The notes beneath the pieces were generated by a model that saw only the letters and a list, made by a program, of their open reading frames with translations, made no database searches and was not told the DNA's origin. This document shows positions 20,540-32,917 of a stretch of DNA of 64,000 bases, piece by piece (position 1 is the first letter of the stretch; each line of letters begins with the position of its first letter). A program made the translations under genes and the position numbers. Source of the DNA: Phymorhynchus buccinoides (taxonomy: Eukaryota; Mollusca; Gastropoda; Neogastropoda; Raphitomidae); the NCBI GenBank assembly GCA_017654935.2, contig CM065700.1, positions 50,684,427 to 50,748,426 on the forward strand. The letters are read 5' to 3'.

Positions 20540-23500
20540 GTATCATTATTCATCACCATCATCAACAACAGTGTTAATCTGTTATTATCACCATCGTCAT
20601 AATCATTCATCACCATCATCAACAACAGTGTTAATCTGTTATTATCACCATCGTCATAATCATTCATTACCATCATCAACAACAGTGTTAATCTGTTATT
20701 ATCACCATCGTCATAATCATTCATCACCATCATCAACAACAGTGTTAATCTGTTATTATCACCATCGTCATAATCATTCATCACCATCATCAACAACAGT
20801 GTTAATCTGTTATTATCACCATCGTCATAATCATTCATTCACCATCATTATCACCATCGTCAACAACAGTGTTAATCTGTTATTATCACCATCGTCATAA
20901 TCATTCATCACCATCATCAACAACAGTGTTAATCTGTTGTCATAATCATTCATCACCATCATCAACAACAGTGTTAATCTGTTATTATCACCATCGTCAT
21001 AATCATTCATCACCATCATCAACAACAGTGTTAATCTGTTATTATCACCATCGTCATAATCATTCATCACCATCATCAACAACAGTGTTAATCTGTTATT
21101 ATCACCATCGTCATAATCATTCATCACCATCATCAACAACAGTGTTAATCTGTTAATTATCACCATCGTCATAATCATTCATTACCATCATCAACAACAG
21201 TGTTAATCTGTTATTATCACCATCGTCATAATCATTCATCACCATCATCAACAACAGTGTTAATCTGTTATTATCACCATCGTCATAATCATTCATCACC
21301 ATCATCAACAACAGTGTTAATCTGTTATTATCACCATCGTCATAATCATTCATCACCATCATCAACAACAGTGTTAATCTGTTATTATCACCATCGTCAT
21401 AATCATTCATCACCATCATCAACAACAGTGTTAATCTGTTATTATCACCATCGTCATAATCATTCATCACCATCATCAACAACAGTGTTAATCTGTTATT
21501 ATCACCATCGTCATAATCATTCATCACCATCATCAACAACAGTGTTAATCTGTTATTATCACCATCGTCATAATCATTCATCACCATCATCAACAACAGT
21601 GTTAATCTGTTATTATCACCATCGTCATAATCATTCATCACCATCATCAACAACAGTGTTAATCTGTTATTATCACCATCGTCATAATCATTCATCACCA
21701 TCATCGTCAACAACAGTGTTAATCTGTTATTATCACCATCGTCATAATCATTCATCACCATCATCAACAACAGTGTTAATCTGTTATTATCACCATCGTC
21801 ATAATCATTCATCACCATCATCAACAACAGTGTTAATCTGTTATTATCACCATCGTCATAATCATTCATCACCATCATCAACAACAGTGTTAATCTGTTA
21901 TTATCACCATCGTCATAATCATTCATCACCATCATCGTCAACAACAGTGTTAATCTGTTATTATCACCATCGTCATAATCATTCATCACCATCATCAACA
22001 ACAGTGTTAATCTGTTATTATCACCATCGTCATAATCATTCATCACCATCATCAACAACAGTGTTAATCTGTTATTATCACCATCGTCATAATCATTCAT
22101 CACCATCATCAACAACAGTGTTAATCTGTTATTATCACCATCGTCATAATCATTCATTACCATCGTCAACAACAGTGTTAATCTGTTATTATCACCATCG
22201 TCATAATCATTCATCACCATCATCGTCAACAACAGTGTTAATCTGTTATTATCACCATCGTCATAATCATTCATTACCATCGTCAACAACAGTGTTAATC
22301 TGTTATTATCACCATCGTCATAATCATTCATCACCATCATCAACAACAGTGTTAATCTGTTATTATCACCATCGTCATAATCATTCATCACCATCATCAA
22401 CAACAGTGTTAATCTGTTATTATCACCATCGTCATAATCATTCATCACCATCATCAACAACAGTGTTAATCTGTTATTATCACCATCGTCATAATCATTC
22501 ATCACCATCATCAACAACAGTGTTAATCTGTTATTATCACCATCGTCATAATCATTCATCACCATCATCAACAACAGTGTTAATCTGTTATTATCACCAT
22601 CGTCATAATCATTCATCACCATCATCAACAACAGTGTTAATCTGTTAATCACCATCGTCATAATCATTCATCACCATCATCAACAACAGTGTTAATCTGT
22701 TATTATCACCATCGTCATAATCATTCATCACCATCATCAACAACAGTGTTAATCTGTTATTATCACCATCGTCATAATCATTCATCACCATCATCAACAA
22801 CAGTGTTAATCTGTTATTATCACCATCGTCATAATCATTCATCACCATCATCAACAACAGTGTTAATCTGTTATTATCACCATCGTCATAATCATTCATC
22901 ACCATCATCAACAACAGTGTTAATCTGTTATTATCACCATCGTCATAATCATTCATCACCATCATCAACAACAGTGTTAATCTGTTATTATCACCATCGT
23001 CATAATCATTCATTCATCACCATCATCAACAACAGTGTTAATCTGTTATTATCACCATCGTCATAATCATTCATCACCATCATCAACAACAGTGTTAATC
23101 TGTTATTATCACCATCGTCATAATCATTCATCACCATCATCAACAACAGTGTTAATCTGTTATTATCACCATCGTCATAATCATTCATCACCATCATCAA
23201 CAACAGTGTTAATCTGTTATTATCACCATCGTCATAATCATTCATCACCATCATCAACAACAGTGTTAATCTGTTATTATCACCATCGTCATAATCATTC
23301 ATCACCATCATCAACAACAGTGTTAATCTGTTATTATCACCATCGTCATAATCATTCATTACCATCATCAACAACAGTGTTAATCTGTTTTTATCACCAT
23401 CGTCATAATCATTCATCACCATCATCAACAACAGTGTTAATCTGTTATTATCACCATCGTCATAATCATTCATCACCATCATCAACAACAGTGTTAATCT

Positions 23501-24013
23501 GTTGTTATCACCATCGTCATAATCATTCATCACCATCATCAACAACAGTGTTAATCTGTTATTATCACCATCGTCATAATCATTCATCACCATCATCAAC
23601 AACAGTGTTAATCTGTTATTATCACCATCGTCATAATCATTCATCACCATCATCAACAACAGTGTTAATCTGTTTTTATCACCATCGTCATAATCATTCA
23701 TCACCATCATCAACAACAGTGTTAATCTGTTATTATCACCATCGTCATAATCATTCATCACCATCATCAACAACAGTGTTAATCTGTTATTATCACCATC
23801 GTCATAATCATTCATCACCATCATCAACAACAGTGTTAATCTGTTATTATCACCATCGTCATAATCATTCATCACCATCATCAACAACAGTGTTAATCTG
23901 TTATTATCACCATCGTCATAATCATTCATTACCATCATCAACAACAGTGTTAATCTGTTATTATCACCATCGTCATAATCATTCATTACCATCATCGTCA
24001 ACAACAACAACAT
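20540..24013. repeat. 57-bp satellite, about 61 copies
   Basis: The unit reads TTCATCACCATCATCAACAA, CAGTGTTAATCTGTTATTAT, then CACCATCGTCATAATCA. It is 19 codons long and lacks stops in one frame on each strand, so both strands give long artefactual frames. Units are highly uniform; occasional changes are CATCATCGTCAAC (plus 3 bp), CATTACC, TGTTTTTATC and a few short deletions that reset the frame. It lies in intron 1. Confidence 0.98.
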
Positions 24014-24164
24014 AAAATTATTATTATAATTTAATTATTCATCATCAACATCACTTTCATCACCAAAGATCATCACCATACATGTATAGGCGAAGACGGG
24101 GCAAAAAGCCCATGGGCGGGTAAGAAGCCCATGCCAATTATCTCATGAAATGAAGAAAATTGCA
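24014..24164. other. Short spacer in intron 1
   Basis: Non-repetitive A/T-rich bases and a GGGGCAAAAAGCCCATGGGC phrase. No gene. Confidence 0.4.
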
Positions 24165-25055
24165 GTCAAATTTGCCCTTTCGTCCTAACGTGGAATGTCC
24201 CATTGGGCCTAACGTGGCAAAACTCCCCTTCGGCCTAACGTGGAATGTACCTTTCGTCCTAACGTGGAATGTCCCATTGGGCCTAACGTGGCAAAACTCC
24301 CCTTCGGCCTAACGTGGAATGTACCTTTCGTCCTAACGTGGAATGTCCCATTGGGCCTAACGTGGCAAAACTCCCCTTCGGCCTAACGTGGAATGTACCT
24401 TTCGTCCTAACGTGGAATGTCCCATTGGGCCTAACGTGGCAAAACTCCCCTTCGGCCTAACGTGGAATGTACCTTTCGTCCTAACGTGGAATGTCCCATT
24501 GGCAAAACTCCCCTTCGGCCTAACGTGGAATGTACCTTTCGTCCTAACGTGGAATGTCCCATTGGGCCTAACGTGGCAAAACTCCCCTTCGTCCTAACGT
24601 GGAATGTCCCATTGGGCCTAACGTGGAAAAACTCCCATTCGGCCTAACGTGGAATGTACCTTTCGTCCTAACGTGGAATGTCTCATTGGGCCTAACGTGG
24701 AAAAACTCCCATTCGGCCTAACGTGGAATGTACCTTTCGTCCTAACGTGGAATGTCCCATTGGGCCTAACGTGGAAAAACTCCCATTCGGCCTAATGTGG
24801 AATGTAGCTTTCGTCCTAACGTGGAATGTCCCATTGGGCCTAACGTGGAAAAACTCCCATTCGGCCTAACGTGGAATGTACCTTTCGTCCTAACGTGGAA
24901 TGTCCCATTGGGCCTAACGTGGAAAATTCCCCTTCGGCCTAACGTGGAATGTACCTTTCGTCCTAACGTGGAATGTCCCATTGGGCCTAACGTGGAAAAT
25001 TCCTGTTAGGCTTAACGTGGAATATGCATTCCGTCCTAACGTGGAATGTCCCCTT
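24165..25055. repeat. 74-bp higher-order repeat of a 25-bp motif
   Basis: About 12 copies. Each 74-bp unit holds three related submonomers that share CCTAACGTGG and start CGTCCTAACG, GGGCCTAACG or CGGCCTAACG. Left copies have GGCAAAACTCCCC, right ones GGAAAAACTCCCA, then GGAAAATTCC. The array lies in intron 1, upstream in plus coordinates of inverted copies at 25110-25220. Confidence 0.95.
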
Positions 25056-25109
25056 GGCCAAAACAATACCTGCCAATGTTTAAAATGATGGGACTCCTAA
25101 AAAGCCCCA

Positions 25110-25220
25110 TCATCTGACGTTAGGGCGGACAGGAGTTACCCACGTTAGGCCCGACCGTACTTTCCACGTTAGGACAAAACGTTTTTTCCACGTTAGGACA
25201 ACGTGTACATTCTACGTTAG
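25110..25220. repeat. Inverted copies of the CCTAACGTGG motif
   Basis: Here the motif appears as its reverse complement (CCCACGTTAGGC, CCACGTTAGGAC twice, CTACGTTAG). Together with the direct array at 24165-25055 it forms a large imperfect inverted repeat within intron 1 of the tetraspan gene. Confidence 0.85.
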
Positions 25221-25465
25221 TACGCATTCCGGGGGGGGGGGGCAATGCTAAACAATGACAACAGCAATCTTAATCAAACATGATATCAGATGAAAGTGGC
25301 ATTATTTTTATGGATCTGACAGAAGCAGACTTTTGAGATAGAGGGCCGTAAACATGAGGGGAGCTAAATTACATCTTATCTTTACATCTTATCTTATCTT
25401 ATCTTATCTTTGCCGCAAAGTGCACAAGGTATGAAATACGGTTTGTTTTTTAAAAAAATAACAAC
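25221..25465. other. Intron 1 spacer next to exon 1
   Basis: Contains a G10 run near 25230, unique sequence, and a (CTTAT)n tract at about 25376-25411 just before the exon 1 donor. No gene. Confidence 0.5.
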
Positions 25466-25471
25466 ACTTAC

Positions 25472-25877
25472 AAATCCATCGCTCAGTGAGGGAAAGTTCT
25501 TCCACAGTGGATGAGTTGGCAGGAGACACGGACTCATTGGAAATCTCTTCCACAATGGATGAGTTACAAGAAACGTTAGCAGTAGACACCGACGCATTTG
25601 AAATCTGTTCCACACAGGACGAATTAGAAGAAGAGCTGGCAGCAGCAGACAGCAAGGCATCGGTGCTGTCTTCTGGGCACCAGGTGGGCCTAGAGGAAAA
25701 CGGACACATGGACCTGGCCCACAGACAGCAGAGGAGGAAGTAGAAGCCTAGTTCTGCCAGCAGGAACACCACCATGCCCACCGTGAACGCTCTCCTGCAG
25801 CCTGTCTGGGACGCCACGTGCGCGGGGCAAGCCTTTGCACGGTCGCAGATGTTGCCTTTCGCATTTGGAGCGACCAT
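25472..25877 (-). CDS. Tetraspan membrane protein, exon 1 (start)
   Basis: This exon encodes residues 1-135 plus the first base of codon 136. The ATG at 25877 sits in a strong context (AAG before ATGG). The donor is TGGATTT before GTAAGT at 25466-25471. The N-terminus (about 1-30) has five cysteines or basic residues facing, by inference, the cytosol. Membrane segment 1 is about 31-53 (FTVGMVVFLLAELGFYFLL). The large extracellular loop (54-135) has cysteines at 58, 67, 88 and 104 and six N-glycosylation sequons (N85, N94, N101, N105, N114, N121) in a Ser/Thr-rich stalk made of tandem 16-20-residue repeats (NSSCVEQISNASV, NSSIVEEISNESV, NSSTVEELS). No cleavable signal peptide is evident. Family unknown; topology matches claudin-like tetraspans. 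Upstream exons cannot be excluded. Confidence 0.72.
25488..25640. repeat. Coding tandem repeat in tetraspan exon 1
   Basis: Three diverged copies of a phrase containing TCTTCCACAGTGGATGAGTT (25496) recur near 25546 (TCTTCCACAATGGATGAGTT) and 25606 (TGTTCCACACAGGACGAATT), spaced about 48-60 bp, all multiples of 3. They encode the glycosylated stalk. Confidence 0.8.
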
Positions 25878-26893
25878 CTTGATGCTTTTCCTTTCTTTAT
25901 ATCCTCTAATTTCCCTTGTAGTTCTTCTGGTGGATGGATGGATGGTTCCGTCTGTCTTTGCTCTGGCAGACCTGTTGGATTTCAGAGCTGACCAAAGGTT
26001 GTGTCAAGTCGCGAAGCTTTCCTTTCACTCCTTTCACCCAGTAACCCGTTCTGTTCAGTGGAGCAGTTGAGTGTGGAAAAGGCAGATTTCAAACTCCGAG
26101 TTTCAAATCGCCCCCCCCCCCTATCTCCACCCTCCCCCTTGTTTCCCTCCACCCCGCCCCATTCAAGCTTCCTGGTGATTGACTCGATTCAAAGTCCGCG
26201 ATTAGGTCACCAGCAAGCTGGTTGTGTGGTTACCTACAACCAAAGACGCTCACACAAAGATTGGTCACAGCCTGACCGCTAATACACTTCTCACAGTAGT
26301 GGTGTGAGTGAAGCCAAATGACACCTGTCACTCCCCCTAGCTACTGGACCTAGGCACGATAAAGGGTGAATGGTAGCTGTTTGATGTCCTGCTGAACCTG
26401 CCACTCTTCTGTGTACTTAGGCATGCTAAAGAGCGAGTGGTATAACAGCTTATGAAACATGGCTTTAAGACGGGAGCCAAGTGACCTGTCTTTGGGTAAG
26501 CTCTAAGTGCTTTCTTTAACTCGGCCTGTGACTGTAGTTGACGACTCCCATGTGTTCTTACATCACTCTGACGTAACAGACCCTCCCCTCTCGACTCCAT
26601 TGTTCGTCTCTCGAGAAGCCAGTGTGTGTAGCAACAAGATGGCAGGGCCATATAACCCGTACTCACAGTCAGTGATGAAAGTGTAATATCTGTATTTTAA
26701 AAATTTCGGGATTTTCCTGGTGTTGCACTGCCTCCAGACATTGCCTCCAGGGTCGCTCCCACCATCTTTATATCTACTAATGTCCCATATGTGTCTGTTC
26801 TAGACTGGAGGACGTTAAACAGATTTCCTTCCCTGATGAAAGTCAAAGGAGATAACGCGATTTTCGACCATTGAGTTAATACTTATTGTGCCC
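25878..26893. other. Region upstream of tetraspan exon 1
   Basis: It may hold the 5' UTR and promoter of the minus-strand gene; I see no decisive promoter motif. A TATAAAG on the minus strand (about 25897-25903) is too close to the ATG to be a normal TATA box. The phrase GGAAAAGGCAGATTTCAAACTC near 26076 matches one near 1698. A C10 run lies at 26110. No other gene is supported. Confidence 0.45.
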
Positions 26894-26894
26894 G

Positions 26895-26938
<44 letters not shown>
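26895..26938. repeat. Poly(C) tract, about 44 bases
   Basis: CCCGCC followed by an almost unbroken run of C. Its length in an assembly should be treated with caution. The complementary strand is G-quadruplex-forming in principle. Confidence 0.95.
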
Positions 26939-26941
<3 letters not shown>

Positions 26942-27065
26942 AAAAACCAAAACAAAAAACAAAAAGAACTTAAATTACTGTTTTACTACACCAACTGTGA
27001 TACTTTTATTAATGTCCATCAATTTCTTTGAAACAACCAGTGTGTTTGTAATATAATGTTATTCC

Positions 27066-30000
27066 ACTATGGTTCACAGGGTTGATAGAGCTTGCCTTTG
27101 GTAAATGACACCACACTATGGTTCACAGGGTTGATAGAGCTTGCCTTTGGTAAATGACACCACACTATGGTTCACAGGGTTGATAGAGCTTGCCTTTGGT
27201 AAATGACACCACACTATGGTTCACAGGGTTGGTATGACTTGCCTTTGGTAAATGACACCACACTATGGTTCACAGGGTTGATAGAGCTTGCCTTTAGTAA
27301 ATGACACCACACTATGGTTCACAGGGTTGATAGAGCTTGCCTTTGGTAAATGACACCACACTATGGTTCACAGGGTTGGTATGACTTGCCTTTGGTAAAT
27401 GACACCACACTATGGTTCACAGGGTTGATAGAGCTTGCCTTTGGTAAATGACACCACACTATGGTTCACAGGGTTGATATGGCTTGCCTTTGGTAAATGA
27501 CACCACACTATGGTTCACAGGGTTGATAGAGCTTGCCTTTGGTAAATGACACCACACTATGGTTCACAGGGTTGATAGAGCTTGCCTTTGGTAAATGACA
27601 CACTATGGTTCACAGGGTTGGTATGGCTTGCCTTTGGTAAATGACACACTATGGTTCACAGGGTTGATAGAGCTTGCCTTTGGTAAATGACACCCCACTA
27701 TGGTTCACAGGGTTGGTATGGCTTGCCTTTGGTAAATGACACACTATGGTTCACAGGGTTGGTAGGGATTGCCTTTGGTAAATGACACCACACTATGGTT
27801 CACAGGGTTGGCATGGCTTGCCTTTGGTAAATGACACCACACTATGGTTCACAGGGTTGATAGAGCTTGCCTTTGGTAAAAGACACCACACTATGGTTCA
27901 TAGGGTTGATAGAGCTTGCCTTTGGTAAATGACACCACACTATGGTTCACAGGGTTGATATGGCTTGCCTTTGGTAAATGACACACTATGGTTCACAGGG
28001 GTTGGTATGACTTGCCTTTGGTAAATGACACCACACTATGGTTCACAGGGTTGATATGGCTTGCCTTTGGTAAATGACACCACACTATGGTTCACAGGGT
28101 TGGTATGGCTTGCCTTTGGTAAATGACACCACACTATGGTTCACAGGGTTGATAGAGCTTGCCTTTGGTAAATGACACACTATGGTTCACAGGGTTGGTA
28201 GGGATTGCCTTTGGTAAATGACACCACACTATGGTTCACAGGGTTGGTATGACTTGCCTTTGGTGAATGACACCACACTATGGTTCACAGGGTTGATAGA
28301 GCTTGCCTTTGGTAAATGACACCACACTATGGTTCACAGGGTTGGCATGGCTTGCCTTTGGTAAATGATACCACACTATTGTTCACATGAGTTGTTGGGG
28401 CTTGCCTTTGGTAAATGACACCACACTATGGTTCACAGGGTTGATAGAGCTTGCCTTTGGTAAATGACACCACACTATGGTTCACAGGGTTGATAGAGCT
28501 TGCCTTTGGTAAATGACACCACACTATGGTTCACAGGGTTGGTATGACTTGCCTTTGGTAAATGACACACTATGGTTCACAGGGTTGGTAGGGCTTGCCT
28601 TTGGTAAATGACACCACACTATGGTTCACAGGGTTGATAGAGCTTGCCTTTGGTAAATGACACCACACTATGGTTCACAGGGTTGATAGAGCTTGCCTTT
28701 GGTAAATGACACCACACTATGGTTCACAGGGTTGATAGAGCTTGCCTTTGGTAAATGACACACTATGGTTCACAGGGTTGGTATGACTTGCCTTTGGTAA
28801 ATGACACACTATGGTTCACAGGGTTGATATGGCTTGCCTTTGGTAAATGACACACTATGGTTCACAGGGTTGGTATGGCTTGCCTTTGGTAAATGACACC
28901 ACACTATGGTTCACAGGGTTGGTATGACTTGCCTTTGGTAAATGACACACTATGGTTCACAGGGTTGGTATGGCTTGCCTTTGGTAAATGACACCACACT
29001 ATGGTTCACAGGGTTGATAGAGCTTGCCTTTGGTAAATGACACACTATGGTTCACAGGGTTGGTAGGGCTTGCCTTTGGTAAATGACACCACACTATGGT
29101 TCACAGGGTTGGTATGACTTGCCTTTGGTGAATGACACCACACTATGGTTCACAGGGTTGATAGAGCTTGCCTTTGGTAAATGACACCACACTATGGTTC
29201 ACAGGGTTGGCATGGCTTGCCTTTGGTAAATGACCACACTATGGTTCACATGAGTTGTTGGGGCTTGCCTTTGGTAAATGACACCACACTATGGTTCACA
29301 GGGTTGATATGAGCTTGCCTTTGGTAAATGACACCACACTATGGTTCACAGGGTTGATAGAGCTTGCCTTTGGTAAATGACACCACACTATGGTTCACAG
29401 GGTTGGTATGACTTGCCTTTGGTAAATGACACCACACTATGGTTCACAGGGTTGGTATGGCTTGCCTTTGGTAAATGACACCACACTATGGTTCACAGGG
29501 TTGATAGAGCTTGCCTTTGGTAAATGACACCACACTATGGTTCACAGGGTTGATAGAGCTTGCCTTTGGTAAATGACATCACACTATGGTTCACAGGGTT
29601 GATAGAGCTTGCCTTTGGTAAATGACACCACACTATGGTTCACAGGGTTGGTATGACTTGCCTTTGGTAAATGACACCACACTATGGTTCACAGGGTTGA
29701 TAGAGCTTGCCTTTGGTAAATGACACCACACTATGGTTCACAGGGTTGGTATGGCTTGCCTTTGGTAAATGACACCACACTATGGTTCACAGGGTTGATA
29801 GAGCTTGCCTTTGGTAAATGACACACTATGGTTCACAGGGTTGATATGGCTTGCCTTTGGTAAATGACACCACACTATGGTTCACAGGGTTGGTATGACT
29901 TGCCTTTGGTAAATGACACACTATGGTTCACAGGGTTGGTATGACTTGCCTTTGGTAAATGACACACTATGGTTCACAGGGTTGATATGGCTTGCCTTTG

Positions 30001-30592
30001 GTAAATGACACACTATGGTTCACAGGGTTGGTATGGCTTGCCTTTGGTAAATGACACCACACTATGGTTCACAGGGTTGGTATGACTTGCCTTTGGTAAA
30101 TGACACACTATGGTTCACAGGGTTGGTATGGCTTGCCTTTGGTAAATGACACCACACTATGGTTCACAGGGTTGGTATGGCTTGCCTTTGGTAAATCACA
30201 CCACACTATGGTTCACAGGGTTGATAGAGCTTGCCTTTGGTAAATGACACACTATGGTTCACAGGGTTGATAGAGCTTGCCTTTGGTAAATGACACCACA
30301 CTATGGTTCACAGGGTTGATAGAGCTTGCCTTTGGTAAATGACACCACATTATGGTTCACAGGGTTGGTATGGCTTGCCTTTGGTAAATGACACCACACT
30401 ATGGTTCACAGGAGTTGTTGGGGCTTGCCTTTGGTAAATGACACGCTATGATTCACAGGGTTGATATGGCTTGCCTTTAGTAAATGACACTACACTATGG
30501 TTCACAGGAGTTGTTGGGGATTGCCTTTGGTAAATGACACACTATGATTCACAAGATTGGTATGGCTTGCCTTTGGTAAATGACACCACGGG
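27066..30592. repeat. 49-bp satellite, about 72 copies
   Basis: The unit reads ACTATGGTTCACAGGGTTGA, TAGAGCTTGCCTTTGGTAAA, TGACACCAC. Main variants: GGTATGACTT or GATATGGCTT in place of GATAGAGCTT, and a 46-bp form lacking three bases in GACACCACAC. Diverged units (AGGAGTTGTTGGGG) lie near 28385, 29250 and at the right end. Blocks of variant order recur (for instance around 28190-28400 and 29040-29280), suggesting multi-unit duplications of roughly 0.9 kb. Confidence 0.97.
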
Positions 30593-31155
<563 letters not shown>

Positions 31156-31248
31156 TATGCCTAGCCCTTGTTCCCATTGCGGTGTACCCCTGTCTTTACA
31201 GACCCTGGAGTAGAAAAGCGGAATCCTGGAACAGACTGTGTGTTGATA

Positions 31249-31441
31249 CTGAACTAGACGACACTGTCAAGGTACAACGGTTACGTGTGGTTTCGCTACG
31301 TATAATATACATCTGAACTAGACGACACTGTCAAGGTACAACGGTTACGTGTGGTTTCGCTACGTATAATATACATCTGAACTAGACGACACTGTCAAGG
31401 TACAACTGTTACGTGTGGTTTCGCTACGTATAATATACATT
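31249..31441. repeat. 64-bp repeat, 3 copies
   Basis: CTGAACTAGACGACACTGTC begins units at 31249, 31313 and 31377. They are nearly identical (ACAACGG or ACAACTG in the middle), so the triplication is young. Confidence 0.95.
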
Positions 31442-31781
31442 GTCCATTACGTCCATAGATATGGAGAGACGGATGTGGAAACTCCTCTCTACTCTTTGTT
31501 TGTCAGTCCCACGACAATGGGGTTAGTCTTCGTATTGTAAGCCCGAACTTATCCATGCCTCAGTGGCTTCGAATGAAATCCAGCCCCAACACTTTAGTTA
31601 CAACACGACAGATATCCATCCAATCCCCAGCCAGCCGATGACACACTGTAGGCCTAATTAACCACTGTCATCCCCACTCCCCCCCTCCCATCCACCATCA
31701 CCACCCCATCACCTTTTAGTCATGGTGGTGTGAGTCGACAACTTTTCCCCCTTCAACCAAAGTTGTATGTTTTGACACCCA
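31442..31781. other. Spacer, no gene seen
   Basis: Unique sequence, C/T-rich near 31670-31700. No feature supported. Confidence 0.4.
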
Positions 31782-32203
31782 GGGAGAAAGGTGGCAGAGT
31801 GGTGACTTTCGCTTGCCAAATGTAATGCGTGACTGCAACGTGAATGACCCGGGTTCGATTCCCGGCCTCGCCCTTTCTTTCTAGTTTGACAGAAAAATCG
31901 AGCTGATGGATGGGGACTTAAAGCTAGTCTGACCAGTGCGCTTTACGCACGTAAAAATCCCACAGCAGTTGAAAGTCGGTAAGAGCAGGAAGAAATCCCG
32001 CTGCCTGGTATGGCCAAATTGATAGCTATAGGTTTTCCAAATGTGCCCACACACCCTCTTCACTCTGTGCCCTCCACCCCCCATCCCCAATTTTTATTTT
32101 ATTTTTTAAATTGGGTAGGCGCTGCACTTGCGGCGACGCTCTCCAGGGGAGAGCAGCCCGAATTTCAGATAAGTCTCTGTGACTAGAATATACCAAATAC
32201 CCC
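31782..32203 (+). mobile_element. tRNA-derived SINE, copy 1
   Basis: The head has pol III-like box A (TGGCAGAGTGGTGAC, about 31792) and a perfect box B (GGTTCGATTCC, 31852-31862), ending CCTCGCCC as a tRNA-like 3' end would. A body shared with copy 2 at 62781 follows (GCACGTAAAAATCCCAC, GAAATCCCGCTGCCTGG, TGGCCAAATTGATA), then T-rich sequence, AATTGGGTAGGCGCTG and the tail (GGGGAGAGCAGCCC, AAGTCTCTGTGACTAG). The tail continues into the 63-bp array. Confidence 0.85.
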
Positions 32204-32580
32204 CTCTCCAGGGGAGAGCAGCCCGAATTTCAGATAAGTCTGTGAGTAGAATATACCAAATACCCCCTTTCCATGGGAGAGCAGCCCGAATTTCAGATAA
32301 GTCTGTGACTAGAATATACCAAATACCCCCTCTCCAGGGGAGAGCAGCCCGAATTTCAGATAAGTCTGTGAGTAGAATATACCAAATACCCCCTTTCCAT
32401 GGGAGAGCAGCCCGAATTTCAGATAAGTCTGTGACTAGAATATACCAAATACCCCCTCTCCAGGGGAGAGCAGCCCGAATTTCAGATAAGTCTGTGACTA
32501 GAATATACCAAATACCCCCTCTCCAGGGGAGAGCAGCCCGAATTTCAGATATGTCTCTGTGACTAGAATATACCAATAAC
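32139..32580. repeat. 63-bp minisatellite derived from the SINE tail, about 7 copies
   Basis: The unit reads CTCTCCAGGGGAGAGCAGCC, CGAATTTCAGATAAGTCTGT, GACTAGAATATACCAAATAC, CCC. The first copy, still 65 bp with CTCTGTGAC, is the genuine SINE end. Units alternate CTCTCCAGGGG/CTTTCCATGGG and GACTAG/GAGTAG in the middle, giving a 126-bp dimeric order. Confidence 0.95.
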
Positions 32581-32917
32581 CCCTCCATGTGTACTTCTTC
32601 TTTTTTTCTCTCCGAATCCCAACTCACAGCCACACCCTGGTTTGTCAAGTCACAGAATCAGAAACCAGCGGTCCAAGGGGAGGAATCTGTGTTGGGCCGT
32701 CAGGAGGCACCCACCAGAGGAGACACTGCAGCTGAGTCACTCGCAGCTCCGTGGCAAAATAATCAGTGTTTTGCTTCTTTTTCCCTCTCCCTCTTTCTTC
32801 TCTCCTCCGGCTTTCCTCAATTATTTCCGAGTCATGTCCGTTGTCCTTTTCCGTATCATATTTTTACCTGTCCCCACCCCTGATTATTTGGGGGGGTTTT
32901 CCCATTGCCCGAGTCAC
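32581..32917. other. Left flank of the 84-bp array
   Basis: Positions 32655-32730 (GAAACCAGCGGTCC, AAGGGGAGG, GGGCCGTC, GAGACACTGCA) resemble 33475-33552 on the other side of the array, so the array is bracketed by direct copies of one sequence. No gene; the plus-strand open frame through here is an accident of the repeat. Confidence 0.6.

Noticed and set aside
31782..31875. A functional tRNA gene
   Set aside because: Box A and box B are present, but the cloverleaf is incomplete and the sequence continues into a SINE body shared with 62781-63207.
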